The notes beneath the pieces were generated by a model. It was not told where the DNA came from. It worked only from the letters and a program-made list of their open reading frames with translations, and searched no databases. A stretch of DNA of 64,000 nucleotides from Vibrio amylolyticus (lineage in GTDB: Bacteria; Pseudomonadota; Gammaproteobacteria; Enterobacterales; Vibrionaceae). Made by a program: the position numbers and the translations under genes. Location of the stretch: positions 372,001 through 436,000 of the forward strand of contig NZ_JAJHVV010000001.1 in assembly GCF_023145695.1 (NCBI RefSeq). The letters are read 5' to 3'. Numbering within the stretch: position 1 is the stretch's first letter; each line of letters starts with the position of its first letter. Below, one piece after another: positions 1-9,096 of the stretch.

Positions 1-730
1 CAGCTGTAGGAATAAGAGACAATTTACGAGGCTCTTCGTCACTGACTTTTTCTACAAGTGGTTCAGTATGAAAAAGGTCTTTACCAAACTTAGGTAGCTG
101 ACCAGTACCAAACAAGCTATCTGCATTCACTAGGTACGGTACGTACATTTCTGTATAGCCGTGCTCATCTGTATGCAAATCAAGCATAAACTGCGCAATA
201 GCACGATGTAGGCGAGCGAACTTACCTTTCATAACGATAAAGCGAGCACCTGTGATTTTCGTTGCGCTTGCGAAATCAAGACCGCCGCTTAGTTCGCCAA
301 GATCAACGTGATCTTTGACTTCAAAATCGTAAGACTTCGGCTCACCCCAACGTGAAATTTCAACGTTCTCACTCTCATCTTTACCATTTGGTACAGAATC
401 GTCTGGAAGGTTAGGAACTGACAGTGTCACTTCTTCAAGTTTACCTTGAACAACCACAAGTTCCGCTTTCTTCGCTTCTAGATCGCTACCTAAAGAACCG
501 ATTTGCTTCTTAATCTCTTCAGCGCCTTCTTTATCACCAGACGCCATTTTTTGGCCGATTTGCTTGGAGATGGAATTACGAGTGGATTGTAAATTTTCAA
601 CTTCTACTTGAATGGATTTACGTTGCTCTTCAAGTTGACCGATTGTTTCTACGTCAAGTTTAAAACCGCGACGGGCTAATTTTTCAGCTGTTGCATCCAG
701 CTCAGTACGAAGTAATTTAGAATCCAGCAT
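1..730 (-). CDS. serS: Seryl-tRNA synthetase, N-terminal part (cut by window edge)
   Basis: Charges tRNA-Ser with serine in the cytoplasm. Only the first ~243 codons are present; the frame is open to base 1, so the gene continues outside the window. The start is ATG at 728-730, giving [18 protein letters not shown]. The N-terminal region is rich in K, E and Q and reads as the long antiparallel coiled-coil tRNA-binding arm of SerRS (about residues 30-105). It is followed by the start of the class II catalytic domain ([20 protein letters not shown], then [20 protein letters not shown], near residues 185-225), which is typical SerS. It lies downstream of rarA on the same strand, as in E. coli. 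The identification is firm; the catalytic C-terminal part cannot be assessed. Confidence 0.96.
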   Translation of the reverse strand, partial: MLDSKLLRTELDATAEKLARRGFKLDVETIGQLEEQRKSIQVEVENLQSTRNSISKQIGQKMASGDKEGAEEIKKQIGSLGSDLEAKKAELVVVQGKLEEVTLSVPNLPDDSVPNGKDESENVEISRWGEPKSYDFEVKDHVDLGELSGGLDFASATKITGARFIVMKGKFARLHRAIAQFMLDLHTDEHGYTEMYVPYLVNADSLFGTGQLPKFGKDLFHTEPLVEKVSDEEPRKLSLIPTA

Positions 731-834
731 TGCTAATCCTATGCCTTATAGTTGTGAAAAACGCATCAAAACTGCACCTATTGAAGGCGTGATACGTAGA
801 GAAATTTTAATCGAACAAATGTATCCAAAAACGC

Positions 835-2181
835 TCACTTTTCATAGCGCTTTTGTGGGCTTTTTGTATCTAAACTAGCCAAGTAATCTAACTTTTCGCC
901 AATTTTTGTCTCTAAGCCACGGTTTGTGGGTGTGTAGTAACGGATATGACTCATTTCGGGTGGAAGATAGACCTCCCCCGCAGCGAAAGCGCCAGGTTCG
1001 TCATGCGCATATCGGTACTCTGCCCCGTACCCTAAATCTTTCATTAAATTGGTTGGAGCGTTACGCAGGTGGTGAGGAACATCGTATTCAGGGTACTCTT
1101 TTGCATCTCGAAGGGCTTGCTTCCAAGCGGTGTAGACGGCATTACTTTTAGGCGCACATGCTAAGTAAACGACAGCTTGTGCTAAAGCTCGTTCACCTTC
1201 CGCTGCCCCAACTCGGGTAAAGCAATCCCAGGCTGACAATGCCACTTGCATTGCACGAGGATCGGCATTACCAATATCTTCTGACGCGATAGCAAGCAAA
1301 CGCCTTGCGATATATAACGGATCGCAACCCGCTGAGATCATACGTGCAGACCAATACAAAGCACCATCTGGGTTAGAGCCTCGTATCGATTTATGTACCG
1401 CTGAAATTAGGTCATACCAAATGTCACCTTTGTTATCAAAGCGAGACACCTTCTCACCTGCTACTTCGGCGAGTAAAGGCAAAGTCACTTGCTTCACGCC
1501 TTGCTCTTCTTCAGCCATATCAAGCAGTAACTCTAAATAGTTAAGGGACATTCTCGCGTCACCATTAACCAGTTCTGCCAATCGCTCTAGAACGTTATCA
1601 TGAAACTCAACCTTCTCGTTACCCAAGCCTCTATCGTTATCATCGAGCGCTTGATTTAAAGCGAGTAAGATTTCGTCTTTGGATAATGAAGTGAGCTTGT
1701 AAACTCTGGCTCGTGATAGCAAAGCGTTGTTTAGCTCAAAAGAAGGGTTTTCAGTCGTTGCGCCTATAAAGGTAACGGTTCCATCTTCAATATGAGGCAA
1801 GAAAGCGTCTTGCTGAGATTTATTAAAGCGATGCACCTCATCGACAAATAAAATGGTTCTCTTACCAACCATTTTATTTTCCCGAGCCTTATCGATAGCG
1901 GCACGAATATCTTTAACACCAGAGGTTACCGCAGAAACACGCTCTACTTCCGCATCCGCATAATTAGCGGCAACTTCGGCTAGCGTGGTTTTTCCCGTCC
2001 CAGGAGGCCCCCAAAGAATCATAGAATGAATATGGCCAGCTTCTAGCGCTCTTCGAAGTGGCTTTCCTGGCGCTAAGATATGCTGCTGACCGATATATTG
2101 TTCAACCGTTGTCGGGCGCATACGTGCTGCCAGTGGGCGAAAGTCCTCATCACCGGAAAAATCTAAGCTCAGATTACTCAT
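835..2181 (-). CDS. rarA: Replication-associated recombination protein A (AAA+ ATPase)
   Basis: RarA (MgsA) is a clamp-loader-like AAA+ ATPase that acts at stalled replication forks. Walker [10 protein letters not shown] is at residues 58-66 and Walker [10 protein letters not shown] at about 111-119. Sensor 1 (GATTENPSF) follows, and the C-terminal half has the family tetramerisation region ([27 protein letters not shown]). Length 448 aa is normal for the family. The gene starts 2 nt after the lolA stop codon and precedes serS, so lolA-rarA is probably one transcription unit. The assignment is secure. Confidence 0.96.
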   Translation of the reverse strand: MSNLSLDFSGDEDFRPLAARMRPTTVEQYIGQQHILAPGKPLRRALEAGHIHSMILWGPPGTGKTTLAEVAANYADAEVERVSAVTSGVKDIRAAIDKARENKMVGKRTILFVDEVHRFNKSQQDAFLPHIEDGTVTFIGATTENPSFELNNALLSRARVYKLTSLSKDEILLALNQALDDNDRGLGNEKVEFHDNVLERLAELVNGDARMSLNYLELLLDMAEEEQGVKQVTLPLLAEVAGEKVSRFDNKGDIWYDLISAVHKSIRGSNPDGALYWSARMISAGCDPLYIARRLLAIASEDIGNADPRAMQVALSAWDCFTRVGAAEGERALAQAVVYLACAPKSNAVYTAWKQALRDAKEYPEYDVPHHLRNAPTNLMKDLGYGAEYRYAHDEPGAFAAGEVYLPPEMSHIRYYTPTNRGLETKIGEKLDYLASLDTKSPQKRYEK

Positions 2182-2183
2182 GA

Positions 2184-2798
2184 TCAGTTCCTTTGGTCAT
2201 CAACCTCAACACCTTCAGGAATGTTAAAGGTAAAACGCTCAGGGCTTGGTCGATCAAGCTTCACGTTATTAAAGGTAAACAACCCGCGTTGACCATCTTG
2301 TTCAATGACATTAAACCCTTTCACGACACCTTTATTATTGATATCGATTTGAAATTGGCCTTGAGTTGAATCTACAGCAGTTGGGGTTAATGTGAAGCGA
2401 TCGTCTTGTTGAGAAACATTATAGTTATTCCAATCACTCTCTACATTTCGAGTCAGTAATACAAATGGCGTTTGTTCTACTGCTTGCTCTTGCCAGTAAA
2501 GGCTGACCTGCTCGATAAACGGGCTGTAATACCAAAGCGTCTCACCATCTGAGATTAATGAGTTTTCATCTGGGTAAGTTGTTTCCCAACGAAATTGACT
2601 TGGTCTAGCAATTTCTACTTTACCTTCCCCTTCCATGACAATGTCACCATCAGGGCTAATAATTTGCTGGCTAAAACTTGCAGTAAACCCATCATTTAAT
2701 GCCAGACGAGCACTCAGCTCTTCCTTAGGCGTAGCTAGAGCAGAAAAGCTCATTAGCATTGAACATTTTACTAATAGAAGAAAACACCATTTTTTCAT
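2184..2798 (-). CDS. lolA: Outer-membrane lipoprotein carrier protein LolA
   Basis: LolA is the periplasmic chaperone that takes mature lipoproteins from LolCDE in the inner membrane to LolB in the outer membrane. The 204-aa product starts with a cleavable signal peptide (basic MKKW, hydrophobic core, cleavage near LATPKEEL). It keeps family sequence such as [30 protein letters not shown] and [14 protein letters not shown]. It sits directly upstream of rarA with a 2-nt gap. In E. coli the gene before lolA is ftsK; here it is a SecC-motif gene, so this junction is rearranged relative to that order. Confidence 0.95.
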   Translation of the reverse strand: MKKWCFLLLVKCSMLMSFSALATPKEELSARLALNDGFTASFSQQIISPDGDIVMEGEGKVEIARPSQFRWETTYPDENSLISDGETLWYYSPFIEQVSLYWQEQAVEQTPFVLLTRNVESDWNNYNVSQQDDRFTLTPTAVDSTQGQFQIDINNKGVVKGFNVIEQDGQRGLFTFNNVKLDRPSPERFTFNIPEGVEVDDQRN

Positions 2799-2906
2799 TT
2801 ATTTACTCCAGAATGCTTTAATACAGATATATGGGATATAGACAACGGATTCTTGAAACGTTCGTTGTTATTGCCATTTAAATTCAGTGTGGCTGCGCTA
2901 AAAGCG

Positions 2907-3521
2907 TTATTTCCCACAGCACTGTTTAAACTTCTTACCACTTTCACAAGGACAATCATCATTACGGCCTATCTCTTTATACGGATTCACGCTTTGACTT
3001 TTTCCACCAGATAGCGCTTCATCAGCGGCCAATGCCACCTCTGCAACCATGAGATCTATTTGATCGACAAAGTCATTCAATACAGGCGGCTCTTCAATTC
3101 CAGCATCTTTCATCTGCTGCTGTGTCTGCTCTTGGTCAATTGCCAACATGAACGTCGTGAGCAAAGCTTGAAGCATGCGCAATGAACCATCATTTAATTG
3201 GATATCTTGCCAATGAGTTTCAATCACAGGCCAAACCGTCATGAAGCCTTCTGCAAAATCAGCTAGCTTCTCGTGGCTCTCATCGAGCTTCAATAACGTG
3301 AGCAGTTCATATTCACTTCTTTGAAGGCGATTAAATTGTGCATGTATCTGCTCTGTCACCTTACCAACGATTTCTGGTGTTACATCCGAACATACTTCAC
3401 CTAACCATGCTTCAGGAGCAATGGGTTTAACGGCAAAATTGGCCGCTAAAATAGCGCCTTCCATGTATTCAGGTGATTCTTTAATTGGTAAAGCATCGAG
3501 ATCTAGAAACTGATAGGTCAT
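2907..3521 (-). CDS. UPF0149/YecA-family protein with C-terminal SecC zinc motif
   Basis: A 204-aa soluble protein of the YecA/UPF0149 type. The body is alpha-helical and acidic (EYMEGAILAANFAVKPIAPE near the N-terminus; ADFAEGFMTVWPVIE in the middle). The last ~20 residues form a SecC/SEC-C metal-binding motif (GRNDDCPCESGKKFKQCCGK, C-x-C-x8-CC), like the tail of SecA. Such proteins are reported to bind zinc, and some contact ribosomes or SecA; no precise role is established for this one. It is a single gene between lolA (same strand) and dusC (divergent). Confidence is high for the family and low for function. Confidence 0.85.
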   Translation of the reverse strand: MTYQFLDLDALPIKESPEYMEGAILAANFAVKPIAPEAWLGEVCSDVTPEIVGKVTEQIHAQFNRLQRSEYELLTLLKLDESHEKLADFAEGFMTVWPVIETHWQDIQLNDGSLRMLQALLTTFMLAIDQEQTQQQMKDAGIEEPPVLNDFVDQIDLMVAEVALAADEALSGGKSQSVNPYKEIGRNDDCPCESGKKFKQCCGK

Positions 3522-3652
3522 GTGATTTAATAAATTCAGTGAAAAACAGCGATTATTATACCCTGAAGCAAGGGTTTAGTGACAATCTAATCGTGAGCCA
3601 CTACAATCGCGCGGCAAAACAAATCCACAACCGTGTAAAAAGGCAATAGTGT

Positions 3653-4612
3653 ATGCGTGTCATTCTTGGCCCTATGGAGGGCGTTCTAGACCACTTAATG
3701 CGAGAAATTCTTACAGATATCAATGATTACGATCTCTGTGTCACCGAATTTGTTCGTGTTAGTGAACAAGAACTTCCCGATCACGTATTTCATCGTTTAT
3801 GTCCTGAGCTGTTAACCGGTTCTCAAACCAAGTCCGGTGTGCCTGTCCATATCCAACTTCTAGGTCAACATCCTAAGTGGATGGCTAAAAATGCCATTCG
3901 AGCTGCTGCTCTTGGAGCAAAAGGAATTGACCTCAACTTTGGCTGCCCTGCGCGTTTAGTCAATAAGAGCAGAGGCGGTGCTGCACTGCTGCAACACCCG
4001 GAGTTAATCCACGATGTTGTTCAAGCGTGTCGAGAAGCGGTTTCAGATGATATTCCAGTATCAGCAAAAATCCGCCTTGGTTGGGAGAATCCTGACGATT
4101 GCTTTAAAATAGTGGAAGCGATTGAACGAGCAGGTGCCGATGAGCTAACCGTTCATGCCAGAACGAAAGCCGGCGGTTATAAAGCCAGCGAAATTAAGTG
4201 GGAATACATCAACGAAATCCGCAAGAGTTCTTCTATTCCGTTAATCGCCAATGGTGAGGTATGGAATTATCAAGACGGGCAAAATTGCATTAAAACGACA
4301 GGGATTGATTCTTTAATGGTATGTCGCGGTGCATTTAACGTTCCTAACTTAGGTAACGTTGTTAAATACAACCACCAACCACTACCTTGGGCAGAGGTCG
4401 TTGAACTGCTGCTTGCATATTCCCGCTATGAAATGGCTGGAGACAAAGGAATGTACTATCCAAATAGAGTTAAGCAGTGGTTTGCGTATTTAAAACAGCA
4501 GTACCCTCAAGCTAATGACCTTTTCCGCGAAATTCGTACTTTTAAAACCGCGGAGCCTATCGTTGAGCATATAAAGCTGTATCAGGCTAAGTGCTTGGAA
4601 TCAGCCTTTTAG
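3653..4612 (+). CDS. dusC: tRNA-dihydrouridine(16) synthase DusC
   Basis: FMN- and NADPH-dependent enzyme that reduces uridine 16 in the D-loop of tRNAs. The 319-aa protein opens with the Dus signature MRVILGPMEGVLDHLMRE. The catalytic cysteine lies in DLNFGCPARLVNKSRGG (about residue 102), and the active-site segment LTVHARTKAGGY follows near residue 170. The N-terminus (VTEFVRVSEQELPDHVF) and the length favour DusC over DusA or DusB. The gene converges on the diguanylate cyclase gene with only 9 nt between stop codons and no separate terminator, so the transcripts probably overlap at the 3' ends. Confidence 0.94.
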   Translation: MRVILGPMEGVLDHLMREILTDINDYDLCVTEFVRVSEQELPDHVFHRLCPELLTGSQTKSGVPVHIQLLGQHPKWMAKNAIRAAALGAKGIDLNFGCPARLVNKSRGGAALLQHPELIHDVVQACREAVSDDIPVSAKIRLGWENPDDCFKIVEAIERAGADELTVHARTKAGGYKASEIKWEYINEIRKSSSIPLIANGEVWNYQDGQNCIKTTGIDSLMVCRGAFNVPNLGNVVKYNHQPLPWAEVVELLLAYSRYEMAGDKGMYYPNRVKQWFAYLKQQYPQANDLFREIRTFKTAEPIVEHIKLYQAKCLESAF

Positions 4613-4621
4613 ATTAATAGG

Positions 4622-6082
4622 CTAATAAATAAGCTTATTTTTGCCCGACGTTTTTGCTTGATACAGTTTTTCATCAGCGAGTTTAAACAGCTCTACGAAA
4701 TCAAGGTCGAACGTCGGCCCCATAATTTCTGCACCGCCCGAAACGGTAAAGCCTTGCTCAATCACCTCTGTCGACTTTTCGCTGATCGCAATTCGTACTC
4801 GCTCTAAGCTTCGTATCAACTGTTTCTCGTCATAACCTTTTAGATACACGACGAACTCTTCACCACCAAAGCGTGCCACTGCATCATCAGCTCTAATATT
4901 TTTCTCTAGCTGATCGGCGATATAACAGATGACATCATCCCCAACATCATGTCCGTAGGTGTCATTTATGGATTTAAAATTATCAATATCAAACACAGCT
5001 ACGGCAAAAGTATGTTCGTGGGTCGATTGAGTTAAAAATGCCTCAAAGCCCCGGCGATTCAACAGACCCGTCATCGGGTCTTTTGCGGCGAGATCTCTAA
5101 AGTGGCTTCTCTCAGCATTAGTGTTGACATAAAAAAGAACCAAAACCGAGAATATATAGACGAGTAAAATAATGAGTAAGCTGTATTTTTCTTGGCTAAA
5201 GAACTGTTTAACTTCTTTCTCCAAATCAAAGTCATAGAAAATCGTATGATTAAACACTACCCCTTCAAAAACCAACTCCCTCACCCAAAAAGCAGAACCA
5301 GGGACACTATCTCGCGCACGGTCGATAATTCGAATTTTACTGCTTAACTTATCTCCACTGTATAACAAGGTATCAAGATCGATATCTAATGAAATTAAAC
5401 CTTCATAGCTCTCTTCGCTGTGAACTGGAACGGTTAAACTCATCATCTCTTTACCCAATACCATCGAGTTTACAGGTCCTGAAACGGTTATTTCCCCTCG
5501 ATTTTGATCGGTCGCTCTCCAATAGGGTCTCGCCTTCATTGTATCCAAATACTCTGACGTTACATTTTGCGCTAACGTATCGGGAGAAGAGACGATGTAC
5601 CCCTCTTTATCTGAATAGTGGATACCAATCAAATAGTTATCCAGATCATGCATAAAGGAGAGGACTGGCGCCAAAGCAACTTGGCTAGAGGCTCTTTTAT
5701 AGATGGGACTCGTAGGGTCACAAAGCTCTTCATTACCAACGAGCATGTAATTGATGTCAACCGCTGAAATACCGTTCGATTTACTTTCGGTCCTAAGCAC
5801 TGCGTCAATCGGCCAGATTTTACACAAATCATTTTCAAGGAATGTGTTGTGCTTAACCAATATATTGCCACCCGTTCTATAGTAATTGGTAAAACTATAA
5901 TCGAGTGCTGATATCACTTTCGATGAACGCCACAGCGACTCTTTTAATCGATCGTACTCCGCTGAAATGCTGCGGTTAACGAGATCATAATGACTTTTCA
6001 CCACCACACTACTGAGCACGACTGATACAAGCAGTGGTATCAGAAATACAAACCGGAGGCTAAATCGTCGCTGTAACTTCAT
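4622..6082 (-). CDS. Membrane diguanylate cyclase, Cache-like sensor plus GGDEF
   Basis: Predicted to make cyclic di-GMP from two GTP. The 486-aa protein has a first membrane segment (about 9-29), a ~270-residue periplasmic region with Cache-like features (YLIGIHYSDKEGYIVSSP at ~150-167; PYWRATDQNRGEITVSGPV at ~186-204), a second membrane segment (~301-319) and a cytoplasmic GGDEF domain. The active-site motif is GGEEF (406-410), a common functional variant. An intact inhibitory I-site RADD (397-400) lies five residues upstream, so product feedback is expected. No EAL domain is present. The periplasmic ligand cannot be told from sequence. Confidence 0.92.
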   Translation of the reverse strand: MKLQRRFSLRFVFLIPLLVSVVLSSVVVKSHYDLVNRSISAEYDRLKESLWRSSKVISALDYSFTNYYRTGGNILVKHNTFLENDLCKIWPIDAVLRTESKSNGISAVDINYMLVGNEELCDPTSPIYKRASSQVALAPVLSFMHDLDNYLIGIHYSDKEGYIVSSPDTLAQNVTSEYLDTMKARPYWRATDQNRGEITVSGPVNSMVLGKEMMSLTVPVHSEESYEGLISLDIDLDTLLYSGDKLSSKIRIIDRARDSVPGSAFWVRELVFEGVVFNHTIFYDFDLEKEVKQFFSQEKYSLLIILLVYIFSVLVLFYVNTNAERSHFRDLAAKDPMTGLLNRRGFEAFLTQSTHEHTFAVAVFDIDNFKSINDTYGHDVGDDVICYIADQLEKNIRADDAVARFGGEEFVVYLKGYDEKQLIRSLERVRIAISEKSTEVIEQGFTVSGGAEIMGPTFDLDFVELFKLADEKLYQAKTSGKNKLIY

Positions 6083-6177
6083 TAAAATAAATTACCCAAT
6101 ATAAAATTAAACCCATCGCAACTGGTACATTACGATGGGCTCGTCTGTGGCAACACTGAATATCAACACTTAGCTGT

Positions 6178-6972
6178 CTAGTTTAATAGCAAGCTGTCAT
6201 CAGCCAATTCCTCACCACGGACTTTTGAGAACATCTCAAGTAGATCTGGTACTTTCATATTAGCACGTTGCTCACCAGAGACATCCAATACTATCTCACC
6301 CTGATGGAGCATCACAGTTCGATCTCCACATGCTAAGGCGTCTTTCATTGAATGAGTCACCATCATTACCGTTAGGTTGAACTCTTTGATAATCGTCTTG
6401 GTCAAATCAATAACAAAGGCAGCCATACGTGGGTCTAATGCCGCAGTGTGTTCATCCAATAACAGTAATTTACTATCAGACAGGGTCGCCATAACCAGAC
6501 TAACCGCTTGGCGCTGCCCTCCCGACAATAGACCGATATTATCGGATAAACGGTCTTCAAGGCCTAGCCCTAATATACTGATCCGATCTTGAAAAAGTTT
6601 GCGCCTCTTCGACGACAGAGAAAGGTTCCAACCACGCCGTTTTCCACGCATGTAGGCAAGAGCCATATTTTCTTCAATGGTGAGATCAGCGCATGTGCCC
6701 GCAAGAGGGTCTTGAAATACACGAGCACACTGTTTTGCACGTTGGTCAACTGTTTGCCTCGTCACATCTAACTCATCGATAATAACGCGGCCACCTATCA
6801 TTGGCGTTTCTCCAGTGACCGCACCAAGAAGTGTTGATTTACCTGCACCATTTGAACCAATAACCGTCAAAAACTGATGCTCTGGAACTTCCAATCCGAC
6901 ACTCTTTAACGCCTGATTTTCTAAAATAGTCCCAGGGTTAAACGTCACTTGAATATCTTCTAATCGAATCAT
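6178..6972 (-). CDS. ABC transporter ATP-binding protein (ABC_sub_bind/TrpX-type system)
   Basis: ATPase subunit of an importer. Walker A GSNGAGKSTLL is near residue 40, the signature LLSGGQRQAVSLVMA near 145, and Walker B LLLLDEHTAALDP near 165, followed by the H-loop (VTHSMKDAL). The 264-aa length and the downstream permease and binding protein match the TrpX/YZ-like (PF04392-linked) transporters. Its ATG overlaps the permease stop codon (ATGA), indicating translational coupling. It is the last gene of a three-gene operon in the order binding protein, permease, ATPase. Substrate is not certain: relatives have been tied to tryptophan or tyrosine, but no trp or tyr gene is adjacent. Confidence 0.9.
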   Translation of the reverse strand: MIRLEDIQVTFNPGTILENQALKSVGLEVPEHQFLTVIGSNGAGKSTLLGAVTGETPMIGGRVIIDELDVTRQTVDQRAKQCARVFQDPLAGTCADLTIEENMALAYMRGKRRGWNLSLSSKRRKLFQDRISILGLGLEDRLSDNIGLLSGGQRQAVSLVMATLSDSKLLLLDEHTAALDPRMAAFVIDLTKTIIKEFNLTVMMVTHSMKDALACGDRTVMLHQGEIVLDVSGEQRANMKVPDLLEMFSKVRGEELADDSLLLN

Positions 6973-7913
6973 ACTACTTCTCCAGACTCTTTCCCCTGCT
7001 TAGATGATACTTGGCTTCTAGCAGGCCTAACGGACTTTTTTGACTTGAGATTACCTTTTATTTTTGGAGCAATGAGTGCCACTGCAACAAGAACAGCCGT
7101 CACTAAGTTAAGGTCTGACGCTTGTAATCCAAACATCCCGCTACTTAAAGCAAAGGCAACCGCTAAGCGGTACAGTACTGACCCGACAATAACCGCAGTG
7201 ACTGCTACCCATATTTTCCGACCAGGAATGAGGGTCTGTCCAAGGATCACGGCTGCCAGCCCCACGACGATAGTACCTACACCAGAAGTGACATCCGCGA
7301 AGCTATTCGTTTGAGCAAACAATGCACCAGAAAACCCAACAAAACCATTAGACAACGCCAAGCCAAAATAGGTATAGAACGAGGTACTGCCTCCTTGTGC
7401 AGAGACCATTCGAGCATTCACACCTGTGGCTCGTAGCCCAAGGCCAAAGTCACTATTGAGTAACCGTACGACGCCCCATGCCGAGATAAGAACAAGTACA
7501 CCAACCACAACTGGGCGGATATACATTGCATCACCTAGCGCTTCAAAGGGCGTTAAGATCGTGTCTTCTCCTAATAGAGACATATTAGGGCGGCCCATAA
7601 TACGAATATTGATGGAGAACGCAGCGATCATAGTCAGAATTGATGCTAACAGATGAAGAATGCCACAACGCACGGCAAGAAATGCAGTAACCCAACCTGT
7701 TATCGCTCCCGCAATAACGGCCATACCAGTCGCAAGCCAAGGGTTAACTCCGGCAACAATCGCCGTGGCAGCAACGGCAGCCCCCATAGGAAAACTACCA
7801 TCGACACTAAGATCAGGAAAATCAAGAACTCTAAAAGTTAGGTAAACCCCTAAAGCAACAAGGCCATATAAAAGCCCTATCTCAAGGGCACCAAAAAACG
7901 CAAAAGCAGACAT
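6969..7913 (-). CDS. ABC transporter permease (ABC_sub_bind/TrpX-type system)
   Basis: Inner-membrane channel subunit of the branched-chain-type permease superfamily (BPD_transp_2-like). The 314-aa protein is almost entirely hydrophobic with about eight or nine membrane segments. It includes family sequence such as TFRVLDFPDLSVDGSFPMGA near the N-terminus and GLRATGVNARMVSAQGG in the cytoplasmic coupling loop. The C-terminal tail is basic (KGNLKSKKSVRPARSQ). It overlaps the ATPase gene by 4 nt. A stem-loop attenuator lies between it and the upstream binding-protein gene, so it is probably expressed less than that gene. Confidence 0.9.
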   Translation of the reverse strand: MSAFAFFGALEIGLLYGLVALGVYLTFRVLDFPDLSVDGSFPMGAAVAATAIVAGVNPWLATGMAVIAGAITGWVTAFLAVRCGILHLLASILTMIAAFSINIRIMGRPNMSLLGEDTILTPFEALGDAMYIRPVVVGVLVLISAWGVVRLLNSDFGLGLRATGVNARMVSAQGGSTSFYTYFGLALSNGFVGFSGALFAQTNSFADVTSGVGTIVVGLAAVILGQTLIPGRKIWVAVTAVIVGSVLYRLAVAFALSSGMFGLQASDLNLVTAVLVAVALIAPKIKGNLKSKKSVRPARSQVSSKQGKESGEVV

Positions 7914-7937
7914 AACAACTCCCTTTCTGCTATAGAA

Positions 7938-7962
7938 AAGCCAGTAATCCGATTACTGGCTT
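7938..7962 (-). terminator. Stem-loop attenuator between binding-protein and permease genes
   Basis: Perfect 11-bp inverted repeat AAGCCAGTAAT / ATTACTGGCTT with a 3-nt loop. On the minus strand it is followed by a short T-rich run (TTTTCTAT). It lies 9 nt after the binding-protein stop codon and before the permease start, and would give partial termination or protect the 3' end of the upstream message. Confidence 0.75.
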
Positions 7963-7971
7963 AGTCCTGTG

Positions 7972-8937
7972 CTATTTTACGCTTGTTGCGCGATCTAGAA
8001 CGGTTTGAGGAATGGTGACCCCAAGTTGTTTTGCAGCAGAAGCATTTACAACCAAATCAGACCCTTTTGCAATTTTCACATCAAGGTCTCCCGGTTTCTC
8101 GCCTGCTAATATTGCCGCGACATAATCCGCTGTTTGGTAGCCTACTTGATAGTAGTCAAACCCTAAACTTGCAATCGCGCCTTTCTCTACATAAGAGGTT
8201 GCACCACCCAATACTGGAGTGCTCGCTTGGTTAGCGGCAACGATCATGCCTTCGATTGCGCTTGCAACTGTATTATCAGTTGGCGCGTAAAGTACATCCG
8301 ATTTTGCAGCAATGGCCTGTGTCGCTGATTGAACATCAGCACTTTTAAGAGCCGTTGCTTCTACCACAACAAAACCTTGTGCCTTAGCACTCTTTTTGAG
8401 TAGATCGACAAGCGTCACTGCATTTGCCTCACCAGGGTTATAGACAACACCAATCGATTTAGCTTCAGGTAAGATCTCTTTAATAAGCTGTACATGTTGA
8501 TCAACTGGAGATAAATCAGAAAGGCCCGTTACATTTTTACCTGGTTGTTCTAACTGCTTAACCAATTTCGCTCCAATTGGATCCGTCACAGCGGTAAATA
8601 CGACTGGAATGTTTCGAGTAGCAGCGACTAATGCTTGAGCTGTTGGAGTTGCGATACCAACCAGTACATCAGGATTTTCACCAATGAATTGACGTGCAAT
8701 TTGAACAGCAATCGCTGGATTGCCTTGAGCGGTTTTGTAATCAAACTCTAAGTTCTTACCTTCTTCATAGCCCTTGGCTTTTAAACCATCGAGTAACCCT
8801 TGTCGAGTCGCATCCAGTGCTGGGTGTTCTACGATCTGTGAAACTGCAACTTTTGCCGTTTTTGCTATGACTCCAGTTGATGAGAGTAGCGCAGCGCTGG
8901 CAAAAACTGCCGCTGCTAGAATTTTACCTGCCTTCAT
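7972..8937 (-). CDS. Periplasmic ABC substrate-binding protein, ABC_sub_bind (TrpX) family
   Basis: Extracytoplasmic receptor of the adjacent importer. The 321-aa protein has an N-terminal signal peptide (MKAGKILAAAVFASAALL, cleavage near VIAKTAK). The body is typical of PF04392: VAVSQIVEHPALDATRQGLL near the N-terminus, VFTAVTDPIGAKLV in the middle, and IGVVYNPGEANAVTLVDLLK. There is no lipobox cysteine, so it should be a soluble periplasmic protein. It is first in the operon, and the upstream stretch 8938-9096 carries an imperfect inverted repeat GTGCAT-N5-ATGTAC (minus strand) that could be an operator. Substrate class is inferred only from the family. Confidence 0.9.
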   Translation of the reverse strand: MKAGKILAAAVFASAALLSSTGVIAKTAKVAVSQIVEHPALDATRQGLLDGLKAKGYEEGKNLEFDYKTAQGNPAIAVQIARQFIGENPDVLVGIATPTAQALVAATRNIPVVFTAVTDPIGAKLVKQLEQPGKNVTGLSDLSPVDQHVQLIKEILPEAKSIGVVYNPGEANAVTLVDLLKKSAKAQGFVVVEATALKSADVQSATQAIAAKSDVLYAPTDNTVASAIEGMIVAANQASTPVLGGATSYVEKGAIASLGFDYYQVGYQTADYVAAILAGEKPGDLDVKIAKGSDLVVNASAAKQLGVTIPQTVLDRATSVK

Positions 8938-9096
8938 CTTAACTCCTTGATTTAAGCAACTTAGTAGTGGATGTTGTATTTGGTTATTATTTTAATTGTA
9001 CATTTAGTATGCACAGTCAATATTATTACCAGTTACTTAAAACAAAGGGAAGAAAGCGTTAACATTAGAGCAACAAAAAAGAGACATTAAGACAGT

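Noticed and set aside
8938..9096. TrpR operator or tryptophan attenuator upstream of the TrpX-type operon
   Set aside because: No CTAG-type TrpR core, no Trp-rich leader peptide and no terminator/antiterminator pair.
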